This document shows positions 17,883-26,878 of a stretch of 64,000 nucleotides of DNA, one piece after another (the first letter of the stretch is position 1; every line of letters starts with the position of its first letter). The notes beneath the pieces were generated by a model. It ran no database searches. It was given only the letters and a program-made list of their open reading frames with translations, and was not told the DNA's origin. The translations under genes were made by a program, and so were the position numbers. The DNA lies in the NCBI RefSeq assembly GCF_011752975.1, contig NZ_VWWP01000003.1, positions 248,001-312,000 on the forward strand. Direction: 5' to 3'. The DNA comes from Chryseobacterium sp. Tr-659 (GTDB taxonomy: Bacteria > Bacteroidota > Bacteroidia > Flavobacteriales > Weeksellaceae).

Positions 17883-20141
17883 ATGAAAAAAGATATACTC
17901 ATTTTTTTGCTGGCTGTCTTATTATGCTTGCCGGGGAAATTACTTTCACAAACTTATCAGCTTGCCGGAAATCCAGTGAATACAACAGGCTGGGATCTCG
18001 TTTCTGATGCTGTTGTAAGCGGAGACTTTATAAGACTTACGACTGACCAGACAAGCAGATATGGGGCTATAAAACTATCTACACCTATTACCCTAAGCTA
18101 TTGTGACAAATGGAAAGTAGAATTCGATTTCAGAATTGACGGAAATGGGACAGCTCAGTTCGGGAGAGGAGACGGATTTACCTTCTGGTATCTTGCCAAT
18201 CCCCCTACAGGCTTTGTGTCCGGAGGAGGACTGGGAATCCCTGCCAATGCCAATGGATTAATGGTAGGTTTTGATATTTTCAATAATACTACCGAAGGCC
18301 AGATGAGTAAAGTACATATTCTTTACGGCACCAACAATACTGCAGGAAACAATATTGAATTCAACAATACACCCGGGAGTACATTTCACTCTCCTGACCT
18401 TAACCCTACACAGCCTTTCGTAGGAGATACTTACAGACACGTTGAAGTAAACGGAGAAACAGACCTTACCAACCCTACCAACTGGATTATCAAGGTAAGA
18501 ATAGATGGCGTACTTATTGTGGATCAGTCTTTTGCCCCTTCCGGAGGTGCGGTGGGAATGTCTCAGGGATATTTTGGTTTCTCTGCAGCAACCGGAGGCG
18601 CCAGTGCAAGACATTCTATTAAGAATGCAAAAGTTTTTGTAGATAAGGTTCCTATTTTAAGCAATACTGTTACACCGTTTGTATGTACAAATCCTGCGAC
18701 AGGTAATGGCGTTGTAGATCTTACATCTTACAATTCCCAATTTGTAAATAATCCGGGAAACTATGTTTTCACATATTATGTACTGGGAAGTTCTACTCCT
18801 ATTGCTAATCCCGCAAGTTTTCAATACACAGGAAATACAACCATTAAGGTCATTGTAAAAGATCCTACCTCAACACTTTGTGATAATGGTGATGGTGTTA
18901 TTCAACTTAACCCTACTCCATTTGCGGCAACAGATGCAAGTCTCACCGGATGTAATAATAACAATGCAGGAACAGCCACATTTGACCTTACCACAGCAGC
19001 GGTAACCACACTGTTGGGAACCACCAAAGAATTCTACCCTACATTATACGATCTGAACAATGGGACCAATAAAATTACCAACCCAACTGCCTACGCATCA
19101 GCAGCAGCCACTATTTATGTAAAAGTGACCACTTCGCAGGGATGTGTAAGTACGGCAAAAATCACTTTAAACATTTATCCGGTTGTCGTTGTTAATGATA
19201 CGGAATTAAGATCATGCTTTATTGAAGGAAGCCCTTCCATGGCATCTTTCAATCTTCAGGGAGCCGTTGTTTCCCAAGGCGGATTAACAAAAGAATATTA
19301 TCCTTCATTAACTGATGCCATCAACGGAACGAATGCCATCTCTACACCGGCAGCTTATATTGCTCCTAATGGAGTGGCTTATATTAAAGTTTTCAGCACA
19401 AACGGGTGTTACTCTATTGCTAAGGTGACCTTAACTGTTATCGCTCCTGTTTTCTCAAGAGTATTAGAGGACAAAACTATTTGCATGGAAAGTAAAACGA
19501 CTTTAGATGCAGGACCTGGTTTCAAAAGTTATGAATGGAGTACCGGAGCAACAACACAGGCAATCTCTAATGTTGGAGTAGGCACATATTGGGTAAAACT
19601 TAAAACCGGAGATTGTATCGCCATTCAGAAGGTAACGGTATATCCGTCTGAGAATCCTGTTGTTTCTACGATTGATATTTCAGGAAGTACAGTAACGGTT
19701 TATGCAAACGGAGGAACTGCTCCTTATCAATATTCTATGGATAACATCAACTGGCAGGACTCCAATATTTTTACAAATATTACAAGAGGAGAAGCCAAGA
19801 TATATGTAAGAGATGCCTATAAATGTGCTCCGATAGAGATCAATATTACGGTACCTAATCTGATCAATGTCATTACACCTAATGACGATGGAATTAATGA
19901 TCTTGTAGATTATTCCGCTCTTTCCGGCAAACAGGATCTTGAAATCGGAATTTTCGACAGATATGGTTACAAGATATTCCAGGCCGATAAAACCAATGGT
20001 TACAAATGGGCAGGAACCACCAATGGCAGCAAAAAAGTTCCGACAGGAAATTACTGGTATTCCGTAACGTGGAAAGAAAATAATAAGAACAGCACTCCGA
20101 TAAAATTCTCAGGCTGGATCGTTGTAAAAAACAGAGAATAA
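17883..20141 (+). CDS. T9SS type B cargo protein, paralog 4 of 4 (L-type lectin-like N-terminus)
   Basis: The 752-residue protein starts at ATG 17883, with a signal peptide ending LLSQ. Its lectin-like N-terminal domain (about 24-255) is a close relative of paralog 3 (TYQLAGNPVNTTGW, GDGFTFWYLANPP, VGFDIFNN, FHSPDLNP). Downstream are the same modules in the same order: linker module, two repeats (about 348-437 and 438-524), SprB-like repeat (525-655) and CHU_C (656-752). Unlike its N-terminus, its C-terminal half agrees best with paralog 1 (GFKSYEWSTGATTQ, NGYKW, KFSGWIVVKNRE). It is predicted to be secreted by T9SS and to act at the surface. A terminator follows. Confidence 0.93.
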   Translation: MKKDILIFLLAVLLCLPGKLLSQTYQLAGNPVNTTGWDLVSDAVVSGDFIRLTTDQTSRYGAIKLSTPITLSYCDKWKVEFDFRIDGNGTAQFGRGDGFTFWYLANPPTGFVSGGGLGIPANANGLMVGFDIFNNTTEGQMSKVHILYGTNNTAGNNIEFNNTPGSTFHSPDLNPTQPFVGDTYRHVEVNGETDLTNPTNWIIKVRIDGVLIVDQSFAPSGGAVGMSQGYFGFSAATGGASARHSIKNAKVFVDKVPILSNTVTPFVCTNPATGNGVVDLTSYNSQFVNNPGNYVFTYYVLGSSTPIANPASFQYTGNTTIKVIVKDPTSTLCDNGDGVIQLNPTPFAATDASLTGCNNNNAGTATFDLTTAAVTTLLGTTKEFYPTLYDLNNGTNKITNPTAYASAAATIYVKVTTSQGCVSTAKITLNIYPVVVVNDTELRSCFIEGSPSMASFNLQGAVVSQGGLTKEYYPSLTDAINGTNAISTPAAYIAPNGVAYIKVFSTNGCYSIAKVTLTVIAPVFSRVLEDKTICMESKTTLDAGPGFKSYEWSTGATTQAISNVGVGTYWVKLKTGDCIAIQKVTVYPSENPVVSTIDISGSTVTVYANGGTAPYQYSMDNINWQDSNIFTNITRGEAKIYVRDAYKCAPIEINITVPNLINVITPNDDGINDLVDYSALSGKQDLEIGIFDRYGYKIFQADKTNGYKWAGTTNGSKKVPTGNYWYSVTWKENNKNSTPIKFSGWIVVKNRE

Positions 20142-20161
20142 TTACACTTTCTACCAGATCA

Positions 20162-20194
20162 AAAAGTCACCCCATCCGTTGGGGTGATTTTTTT
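20162..20194 (+). terminator. Rho-independent terminator
   Basis: TCACCCCA / TGGGGTGA stem followed by seven Ts, 20 bases after paralog 4. Confidence 0.9.
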
Positions 20195-20247
20195 GTATGA
20201 AGAGGGAGATATTTCATTTTAAAGACTCTTTATTCATATTCAATTCT

Positions 20248-20255
20248 TAAATTTG
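20248..20255 (+). promoter_or_regulatory. Putative -7 promoter box of the nitroreductase gene
   Basis: TAAATTTG matches TAnnTTTG and lies four bases before the ATG at 20260. Confidence 0.55.
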
Positions 20256-20259
20256 CCCT

Positions 20260-20886
20260 ATGAATTATTTGGAAGCTTTAAGCAGAAGATATTCTGTAAA
20301 GAAATTTAATCATCAGATCATTCCTCAGGAAACCCTTCACAACATTCTTGAGTCAGGAAAGCTGTCTGCCAGTTCGCTGGGTCTTCAGCCTTATAAAATT
20401 GTAATTGTGGAGAGCGAGGACATGAAGCAGAAATTAATTCCGGCTTTCTATAATCCATCACAGATTTCCACTTGTTCTCATTTGATTGTTATCATTTCAA
20501 AGAAGGTTATTGAAGAGAATTATATCCATGGTTATTTTAACCATATTTCTGAGGTAAGAGAAACTCCTGTTGAAAAGCTGGATCCTTTCAGAAATAGTAT
20601 TAATCAGCATATTAATCAGAAAACACAGGATGAAATTTTCAACTGGGCAGAGAAACAGTCTTATATCGTATTGGCCAATCTGATGTACGCCGCAGCGATT
20701 GAAAGTATAGACTCTTGTCCTATGGAAGGTTTCCGCCAGGATCTTATAGAAGAAATTCTGAATATTGATCCCCAAACAGAAAAAGTAACCGTTACCCTCG
20801 CTTTAGGCTACCGATCTGAGGAAGACCAATTCCAGCATATGAAAAAAGTAAGAAAACCAAACGAAAAATTGTTTAAATTTATTTAA
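20260..20886 (+). CDS. NAD(P)H-dependent nitroreductase family oxidoreductase (NfsB-like)
   Basis: The 208-residue protein belongs to the FMN-dependent nitroreductase family. Signs are the N-terminal RRYSVKKF segment, with basic residues that contact the FMN phosphate, SASSLGLQPYKIVIV, and the C-terminal ALGYRSEEDQ block. Length and pattern are closest to the NfsB/dihydropteridine reductase-like branch. The enzyme should be a cytoplasmic homodimer that reduces nitroaromatics or quinones, but the physiological substrate is unknown. It is followed 30 bases on by nadB in the same direction, so it may share that transcript. Confidence 0.9.
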   Translation: MNYLEALSRRYSVKKFNHQIIPQETLHNILESGKLSASSLGLQPYKIVIVESEDMKQKLIPAFYNPSQISTCSHLIVIISKKVIEENYIHGYFNHISEVRETPVEKLDPFRNSINQHINQKTQDEIFNWAEKQSYIVLANLMYAAAIESIDSCPMEGFRQDLIEEILNIDPQTEKVTVTLALGYRSEEDQFQHMKKVRKPNEKLFKFI

Positions 20887-20916
20887 TATTTAAACGATTG
20901 TACCTAAAGCAAGCAT

Positions 20917-22488
20917 ATGATAAAAGCGGATGTATTAGTAATCGGTTCCGGCATTTCCGGACTTTCCTATGCCATTAAAGTTTCTGAACAGCACCCTGAT
21001 GCCAAAATCATTATTGTAACAAAATCCGATGAAGACGAAAGCAACACCAAATATGCACAGGGCGGTCTGGCTGTTGTAACGGATTTTCAGAATGATAATT
21101 TTGAAAAACATATTGAAGATACCATGCGTGCCGGAGACGGTGAAAACAAACGTGATGTAGTGGAAATGGTGGTAAGAGAAGCACCAGCCAGATTCAATGA
21201 AATAGTGGAATGGGGAGCTAAGTTCGATATGAAGAATGGCAAATTTGCATTAGGACGAGAAGGCGGTCATACAGAAAACAGAATTGTTCATCATAAAGAT
21301 ATCACTGGGTTTGAAATCGAAAGAGCATTGCTGGAAACAGCCAACAGCAGCCCTAATATTGAAATTCTGGATCATCATTATGTAATTGATATCATCACAC
21401 AGCACCACGTTCCAGGGAAAGAACTCAATGAGGGAGATATCCACTGCTACGGCGCTTATATTCTGGATGAAAATTCCAAAACGATCAAAAAAATCACTTC
21501 TAAAATAACACTTGTTGCCACCGGAGGCGCTGGCCATGTGTATAAAAATACAACCAATCCTACCATTGCAACAGGTGACGGAATTGCTTTCGTAGCCCGT
21601 GCCAAAGGAAAGGTTTCCAATATGCAGTATTATCAGTTCCACCCTACAGCTTTATATAATAAGATAGATGGTATGCTATTTCTTATTTCCGAAGCCGTGA
21701 GAGGTGACGGAGCTAAGCTGAGAACAAAAAGAGGTGAAAAATTCATGCAGAAATATGATGAGCGTGAAGAATTAGCTTCAAGAGATATCGTTGCCAGAGC
21801 CATTGACAATGAAATGAAGATCTCCGGTGATGAATATGTAGGTCTTGACTGCCGTGAAATGAACCAGGAAAAATTTCTTGAGCACTTCCCGAATATTTAT
21901 AAAAAATGTAAAGATGAAGGAATTGACCCTTTCAATCAATTGATTCCGGTTGTCCCTGCGTGCCATTACTTAATGGGAGGTATTGAAGTAGACAGAGACG
22001 GACAGTCTTCCATCAGAAATCTTTTTGCAGTGGGCGAATGTACCAATTCCGGGCTGCATGGAGCCAACAGGCTCGCTTCCAATTCATTACTTGAAGGACT
22101 TGTTTTCGGGCATAATGCTGCCATGAAAACCGTAGATCTTCTGAATGAGAACAGCTTCAATTTTGACGACCTGAAAGCCGTTCCGGAATGGAATGAGGAA
22201 GGAATGAAAATTATGGATGAGATGGTTATCATCAGCTATCTAAGAAAACAACTGCAGGAAATGATGAGTGATCTTGTAGGAATCGTAAGAAGCAACCGAC
22301 GTCTGAATATGGCACTACAAAAGCATCAGGAGATTGCAGCTGCTGTGGATGAAATTTACCACTACTCTATTCTTTCTCCACAATTATCAGAATTGAGAAA
22401 CTTAACAACCGTTGCACACCTTATTATCACGCAGTCTATGGAAATGACGGAGAATAAAGGAGCTTTTTATAATAAAGATCTGGTTTAA
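20917..22488 (+). CDS. nadB: L-aspartate oxidase
   Basis: NadB oxidises L-aspartate to iminoaspartate, the first step of de novo NAD synthesis. The 523-residue flavoprotein has the N-terminal FAD-binding Rossmann motif VIGSGISGLSYAIK (residues 7-20), the NTKYAQGGLAVV block near the substrate site, the FHPTALY region, and a C-terminal helical domain typical of the succinate dehydrogenase/fumarate reductase flavoprotein family. The RDIVARAID and HGANRLASNSLLEG segments also match. Quinolinate phosphoribosyltransferase (nadC) lies downstream with one gene between; nadA is not in the window. Confidence 0.96.
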   Translation: MIKADVLVIGSGISGLSYAIKVSEQHPDAKIIIVTKSDEDESNTKYAQGGLAVVTDFQNDNFEKHIEDTMRAGDGENKRDVVEMVVREAPARFNEIVEWGAKFDMKNGKFALGREGGHTENRIVHHKDITGFEIERALLETANSSPNIEILDHHYVIDIITQHHVPGKELNEGDIHCYGAYILDENSKTIKKITSKITLVATGGAGHVYKNTTNPTIATGDGIAFVARAKGKVSNMQYYQFHPTALYNKIDGMLFLISEAVRGDGAKLRTKRGEKFMQKYDEREELASRDIVARAIDNEMKISGDEYVGLDCREMNQEKFLEHFPNIYKKCKDEGIDPFNQLIPVVPACHYLMGGIEVDRDGQSSIRNLFAVGECTNSGLHGANRLASNSLLEGLVFGHNAAMKTVDLLNENSFNFDDLKAVPEWNEEGMKIMDEMVIISYLRKQLQEMMSDLVGIVRSNRRLNMALQKHQEIAAAVDEIYHYSILSPQLSELRNLTTVAHLIITQSMEMTENKGAFYNKDLV

Positions 22489-22502
22489 TTTTAATTAAAC
22501 AA

Positions 22503-23135
22503 ATGAAAACCTCAAATTTAAATATTCTTACAGTAGTCAATATTTTATTCTATTCAAGAATGACACTCTCATTGATTTGTGGTTTTTTATTATTGAATTT
22601 TTGGATGAAACCTGGAAAAACTGATGGTTTTTCAAACATAGCCATCCTTGCAGGAATAATAGTTTTAGGACTTGTTTTCGGATTATATGGAGTAACAATA
22701 TTAAAAAAGATCATTGTTCCCAGATCCCGATATCCTTTAGTTTTAAATCTTTTATGCAATATGAAAGGTTTAGGAAAACCAGATTATTATGGAAGTTTAA
22801 AATTCGACTTAAACAATATAATTAAAGATAATAAGTTACACTTAACTCTATATTATATCAATAATCGCCAATATCCGATTTTAACATTCGATAGGGAAAA
22901 AATCATTTACTACACTCAAGAATATAACTGGGATAATTTTAAATGGAACTATAGAATCATACCACAAGGGCGAAATGAAAAACAAGTATTAGAGTTTCAA
23001 GGCATTAATCAAAACAATATAAAAATAAAAGACAATATAGATTTTGAAAAAATAGATGCAAAGGAAAACGAAGTCCTTTTACTCTTCATCATTCACGATT
23101 TATTGTTCGGAAAAAGATCTTCCTTTTATTACTAA
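22503..23135 (+). CDS. Orphan membrane protein between nadB and nadC, unknown function
   Basis: The 210-residue product has two predicted membrane helices near the N-terminus (about residues 14-34 and 44-68), then a soluble C-terminal part rich in N, K, I and Y (YYGSLKFDLNNIIKDNKLHLTLYY is representative in style). I do not recognise a family. It begins 15 bases after nadB and ends 11 bases before nadC, so it is translated from the same transcript if the NAD genes form an operon. Its sequence is visibly more AT-rich than its neighbours, a possible sign of recent insertion. It resembles small accessory membrane proteins of Flavobacteria with no assigned role. Confidence 0.75.
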   Translation: MKTSNLNILTVVNILFYSRMTLSLICGFLLLNFWMKPGKTDGFSNIAILAGIIVLGLVFGLYGVTILKKIIVPRSRYPLVLNLLCNMKGLGKPDYYGSLKFDLNNIIKDNKLHLTLYYINNRQYPILTFDREKIIYYTQEYNWDNFKWNYRIIPQGRNEKQVLEFQGINQNNIKIKDNIDFEKIDAKENEVLLLFIIHDLLFGKRSSFYY

Positions 23136-23145
23136 AATCAAAATT

Positions 23146-24006
23146 ATGAAAAAACCAGCATACGTTACAGATAAAGCATTAAAAACATTTATAAAAAATG
23201 CACTTGAAGAAGATATTCAGGATGGAGACCATTCTACCCTTTCTACCATACCGCAGGATCTTGAACAAAGCGCAAAGCTTCTGGTAAAACAGGATTGTAT
23301 CCTTGCAGGTATTGAGCTTGCAGAAATTATCTTCAAAACGTTTGATAAAAATTTAAAGATTGAAAAGTTTTTAAAAGATGGTGATGCTGCAAAAGTTGGA
23401 GATATCGCTTTGATTGTAACCGGAAGTGCAAGATCTATCCTTTCCACAGAAAGACTTATCCTTAACTGCATGCAAAGAATGAGTGGAATTGCAACACTCA
23501 CTCACGAATGGGATTCCAGATTGGTAGGAACCAAAACTAAACTTTTAGACACCAGAAAAACAACCCCTAATTTCAGAATGTGTGAAAAATGGGCTGTTGC
23601 GATAGGCGGAGGAACCAATCACAGATATGGACTATATGACATGATCATGCTGAAAGACAACCACATTGACTACAACGGCAGTATCACGAATGCTGTAGCA
23701 ATGGCCAAAGACTATGTTAAAAAAAATAAGAAAAAGTTAAAAATAGAGGTTGAGACAAGAAATCTGGAGGAGGTTCAGGAAGCTATCAATGCCAAAGTTG
23801 ACAGAATCATGCTTGACAACATGGATGTTAAAACAATGAAGGAAGCCGTAAAAATGATCAACGGTTCATGTGAGTCTGAAGCTTCAGGAGGAATTACCCG
23901 CGATATGCTTAAAGAAATTGCAACTACAGGTGTAACATATATCTCTGTAGGCGCTCTTACACACTCTGCTGAGAATATAGATTTGAGTCTCAAAGCAGTG
24001 AAATAG
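23146..24006 (+). CDS. nadC: Nicotinate-nucleotide pyrophosphorylase (carboxylating), quinolinate phosphoribosyltransferase
   Basis: NadC converts quinolinate and PRPP to nicotinate mononucleotide. The start is ATG 23146 (286 residues). A longer in-frame reading from 23056 would overlap the upstream gene and add 30 residues foreign to the family. Signatures are EEDIQDGDHST at the N-terminus, NCMQRMSGIATLT, the LDTRKTTPNFR active-site segment, GGGTNHRYGLYDMIMLKDNH, and the C-terminal SGGIT...YISVGALTHS phosphate-binding loop. It works with nadB upstream. Confidence 0.97.
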   Translation: MKKPAYVTDKALKTFIKNALEEDIQDGDHSTLSTIPQDLEQSAKLLVKQDCILAGIELAEIIFKTFDKNLKIEKFLKDGDAAKVGDIALIVTGSARSILSTERLILNCMQRMSGIATLTHEWDSRLVGTKTKLLDTRKTTPNFRMCEKWAVAIGGGTNHRYGLYDMIMLKDNHIDYNGSITNAVAMAKDYVKKNKKKLKIEVETRNLEEVQEAINAKVDRIMLDNMDVKTMKEAVKMINGSCESEASGGITRDMLKEIATTGVTYISVGALTHSAENIDLSLKAVK

Positions 24007-24008
24007 CG

Positions 24009-24051
24009 TTGAATTTTTAATAAAAACACCCCCATTTTGTTAAAAATTCAA
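24009..24051 (+). terminator. AT-rich hairpin after nadC, possible terminator
   Basis: TTGAATTTTTAA pairs perfectly with TTAAAAATTCAA across a 19-base loop, directly after the nadC stop. The stem is nearly all A-T, so strength is doubtful. Confidence 0.4.
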
Positions 24052-24214
24052 TAACATGACTTTTTTCATACAAAAATTCAATTTTTATCTATAATACTAA
24101 TAATCACACACTTAACATTATTAAGACTGATTAAAAATTAACATTGAGTTAATAATAGTTAAAATTTATTTTGCGAATTTTGCAGAAAATTAAATCTAAT
24201 TATTACTAACGATT

Positions 24215-26791
24215 ATGAAATTAATCAACAAATCAATACTAACTGCGGTAATTACATTATCTACAGCTAGTGTTTATTATGCTCAACAAGTTCAGGATAC
24301 AGCAAAAGCTAAATCTAAAGACATTGAAGAGGTAATTCTAAAAGGTGTTACAGATATCGCTAAAGATAGAAAGACACCAGTAGCTGTTTCTACAATCAAA
24401 GCTGCACAAATCCTTGAAAGACAAGGAAACCAGGAGCTTGTAGAAATGCTAAACACAACACCGTCTGTATATGCTACAAAAGGTGGTGGTGGTTTCGGAG
24501 ATTCTCAAATTACAATGCGTGGTTTTGAATCAAGAAACATTGCAGTAATGGTAAACGGTATGCCTGTTAACGACATGGAAGGAGGTACCGTATACATGTC
24601 TAACTGGACTGGTTTATCCGATGTAACAAGTACTATGCAGGTACAAAGAGGACTTGGTTCTTCCAAACTTGCTATTGCATCTGTAGGAGGTACATTGAAC
24701 TTCCTTACTCGTTCTGCAGACATGAAACAAGGGGGAGTAGTAAGATTAGGTATCGGTAATAACGATTTCTTAAAAACTTCCTTTGCTTATAACACTGGTA
24801 AATCTCAAAATGGCTGGGCTGCTTCATTCTTGATGGCAAGACAAGCTGGAGCTACTTACGTACAAAATACAGATTACGAATCATATACTTATTTCTTTGC
24901 TTTAGGTTATCAGCCAAACGCAAAGCATAACTTACAGTTTATGATGACGTCTTCTCCACAGTGGCATGATCAGAGATCTTACGCACCAACCATCAATAAC
25001 TACATCAAATATAACCCTGATCATGATGGTAGCCCATACAGACAATACAACTCTGATTATGGATATTATACTTCTCCGGACGGAAACAGAACAAGCATAG
25101 CCAATGCTATGAATTACTATGCTAAGCCGGTAATGATGTTGAACTGGGATTGGACAATCAGTGATAAATCAACTTTAAGTACTGTTGCCTATATGTCTAA
25201 CGGACGTGGTGGTGGAGCAAGAAACCTTGGTAAAGTTGCCAATAAATCAATTACTGATCCATCTTTTATCGACGCAGAAGGTCACTACAATTTTAACTCA
25301 ATTTTTGCAGCTAACGCAGCTGTAACTCCAACGATAGGTGTTGCAGGAAATACATTGGTACGTAGTTCAAGTGTGAACTCACACAACTGGTATGGTATCT
25401 TGATGAACTTCCAGCATAAAATCAATGATAACTGGAACTTCTCTATTGGTACTGATGACAGATACTACTATGGATACCACTATCAAGTGCTTTCTAATCT
25501 ATATGGTGCTTCTGGTTATACAGACAATACAAACAAAAACTTACCAACGAATAATATCGTTCGTAACACTTATGATTACCAAAAGTTAACTTGGAATCCT
25601 TTCGGTGGGGCAAATGCACCAATGGAAGACAGAATTGCATTCAGTAATGATGGTGAAGTACTATGGTATAGTGGTTTCGGTCAGGTAGAATATTCTACTG
25701 AAAAATTAACGGCTTATGTACAAGGTTCCGTTTCTAATCAGGGATACCAAAGAATTGACGACTTTACTAAACCTGGTACCATTCAGCAAGGACAGCCTGT
25801 AGAAAGAAAAACAGGATTCAAAAACCTTTTTGGTTATAACATTAAAGGGGGTGCCAACTATAATATTGATGCCAACAATAACGTATTTGCCAACATCGGA
25901 TACTATAGCAAGCAGCCTTTGATGAGTGCAGTATACCCAAGTAACCAGCAGGTAGTAAACCCTAACTTAACAAATGAGAAAATCTTCTCTGTTGAATTAG
26001 GTTATGGATTCAAAACGGCTAACTTCAATGCAAAAGTTAACTTATATAGAACTGAGTGGAAAGATAGATGGTTCAGAAGAGGAAGTGTAGACTTCGGAAA
26101 CGGAATCAGAGGATATTCTGAAATCAGCGGAATTACTCAACTTCACCAGGGGGTAGAAGCAGAAGCAACTTACAGAGTAAACAGATTCTTAGAATTACAA
26201 GGAATGTTCTCTTGGGGTGATTACCAATATAAAGGAAATGCAAGTGGTTCTAACTTCCAGGATGACAACACTCCTATCCTTACTGACGGATCTAACACTT
26301 CTACACTTTATTTAGATAAAGTAAAAGTAGGTGGTACAAATAACAGTATTCCACAAACTACTTCTTCATTAGGATTTACAGTAACTCCGGTTACAGATCT
26401 TAGAATCTATGGTAACTGGCAGTATACAGGAAGAATCTATTCAGCAATGAATGTGAACGACTTCCTTAAACCAGGAAATGAAGCTCTTCAGCTACCTGAT
26501 TTCAACTTATTCAATGTAGGTGCTTCTTACAAGATTAAGCTTAAAAACCAAAATCAGTATTTCACTCTTGGAGTTAACGTATACAACCTGTTTGATACTA
26601 CTTACATTCAGGATGGAGCAACAAATATCAAGACCACAGATCTTGTTAATCCATCTGCTAAACCAGGTGCTGCAGATTACGGTGTTACTTACGAGCAGGC
26701 TGGAAGAGTTTACAAAGGTATTGCTGATGCAAACAGAGTATTCTTTGGATTCGGAAGAACTTGGTCTACAACATTATCATTCAACTTCTAA
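24215..26791 (+). CDS. TonB-dependent outer-membrane receptor
   Basis: The 858-residue protein has a signal peptide ending YAQ, then a plug domain (about residues 45-165) with the TonB-box-proximal sequence DIEEVILKG, ITMRGFESRNIAVMVNGMPVND, and VGGTLNFLTRS. The remaining ~690 residues are the beta-barrel, rich in alternating aromatic strands and ending in the usual C-terminal aromatic (TLSFNF). It lacks the N-terminal carboxypeptidase-like domain of SusC, and no SusD neighbour is present, so it is more like a classic TonB receptor. The substrate is unknown. It appears monocistronic, with a strong terminator 32 bases downstream. Confidence 0.94.
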   Translation: MKLINKSILTAVITLSTASVYYAQQVQDTAKAKSKDIEEVILKGVTDIAKDRKTPVAVSTIKAAQILERQGNQELVEMLNTTPSVYATKGGGGFGDSQITMRGFESRNIAVMVNGMPVNDMEGGTVYMSNWTGLSDVTSTMQVQRGLGSSKLAIASVGGTLNFLTRSADMKQGGVVRLGIGNNDFLKTSFAYNTGKSQNGWAASFLMARQAGATYVQNTDYESYTYFFALGYQPNAKHNLQFMMTSSPQWHDQRSYAPTINNYIKYNPDHDGSPYRQYNSDYGYYTSPDGNRTSIANAMNYYAKPVMMLNWDWTISDKSTLSTVAYMSNGRGGGARNLGKVANKSITDPSFIDAEGHYNFNSIFAANAAVTPTIGVAGNTLVRSSSVNSHNWYGILMNFQHKINDNWNFSIGTDDRYYYGYHYQVLSNLYGASGYTDNTNKNLPTNNIVRNTYDYQKLTWNPFGGANAPMEDRIAFSNDGEVLWYSGFGQVEYSTEKLTAYVQGSVSNQGYQRIDDFTKPGTIQQGQPVERKTGFKNLFGYNIKGGANYNIDANNNVFANIGYYSKQPLMSAVYPSNQQVVNPNLTNEKIFSVELGYGFKTANFNAKVNLYRTEWKDRWFRRGSVDFGNGIRGYSEISGITQLHQGVEAEATYRVNRFLELQGMFSWGDYQYKGNASGSNFQDDNTPILTDGSNTSTLYLDKVKVGGTNNSIPQTTSSLGFTVTPVTDLRIYGNWQYTGRIYSAMNVNDFLKPGNEALQLPDFNLFNVGASYKIKLKNQNQYFTLGVNVYNLFDTTYIQDGATNIKTTDLVNPSAKPGAADYGVTYEQAGRVYKGIADANRVFFGFGRTWSTTLSFNF

Positions 26792-26822
26792 TAATATCAC
26801 AATATTAGATTTTATAAATATC

Positions 26823-26848
26823 AATCCCGGCTTTGAGCCGGGATTTTT
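26823..26848 (+). terminator. Rho-independent terminator
   Basis: AATCCCGGCT / AGCCGGGATT stem with a three-base loop and a T tract, just after the TonB receptor gene. Confidence 0.92.
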
Positions 26849-26850
26849 GT

Positions 26851-26858
26851 TATCTTTG
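26851..26858 (+). promoter_or_regulatory. Putative -7 promoter box
   Basis: TATCTTTG matches TAnnTTTG. It begins three bases after the terminator and ends 20 bases before the ATG at 26879. A TTTG at 26832 inside the terminator could serve as a -33 element, at slightly short spacing. Confidence 0.55.
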
Positions 26859-26878
26859 TCTACAAAAAAATAGAAAGT

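Noticed and set aside
26520..26873. 117-codon plus-strand frame overlapping the end of the TonB receptor
   Set aside because: It is a frame-shifted shadow of the receptor barrel and runs through the terminator.
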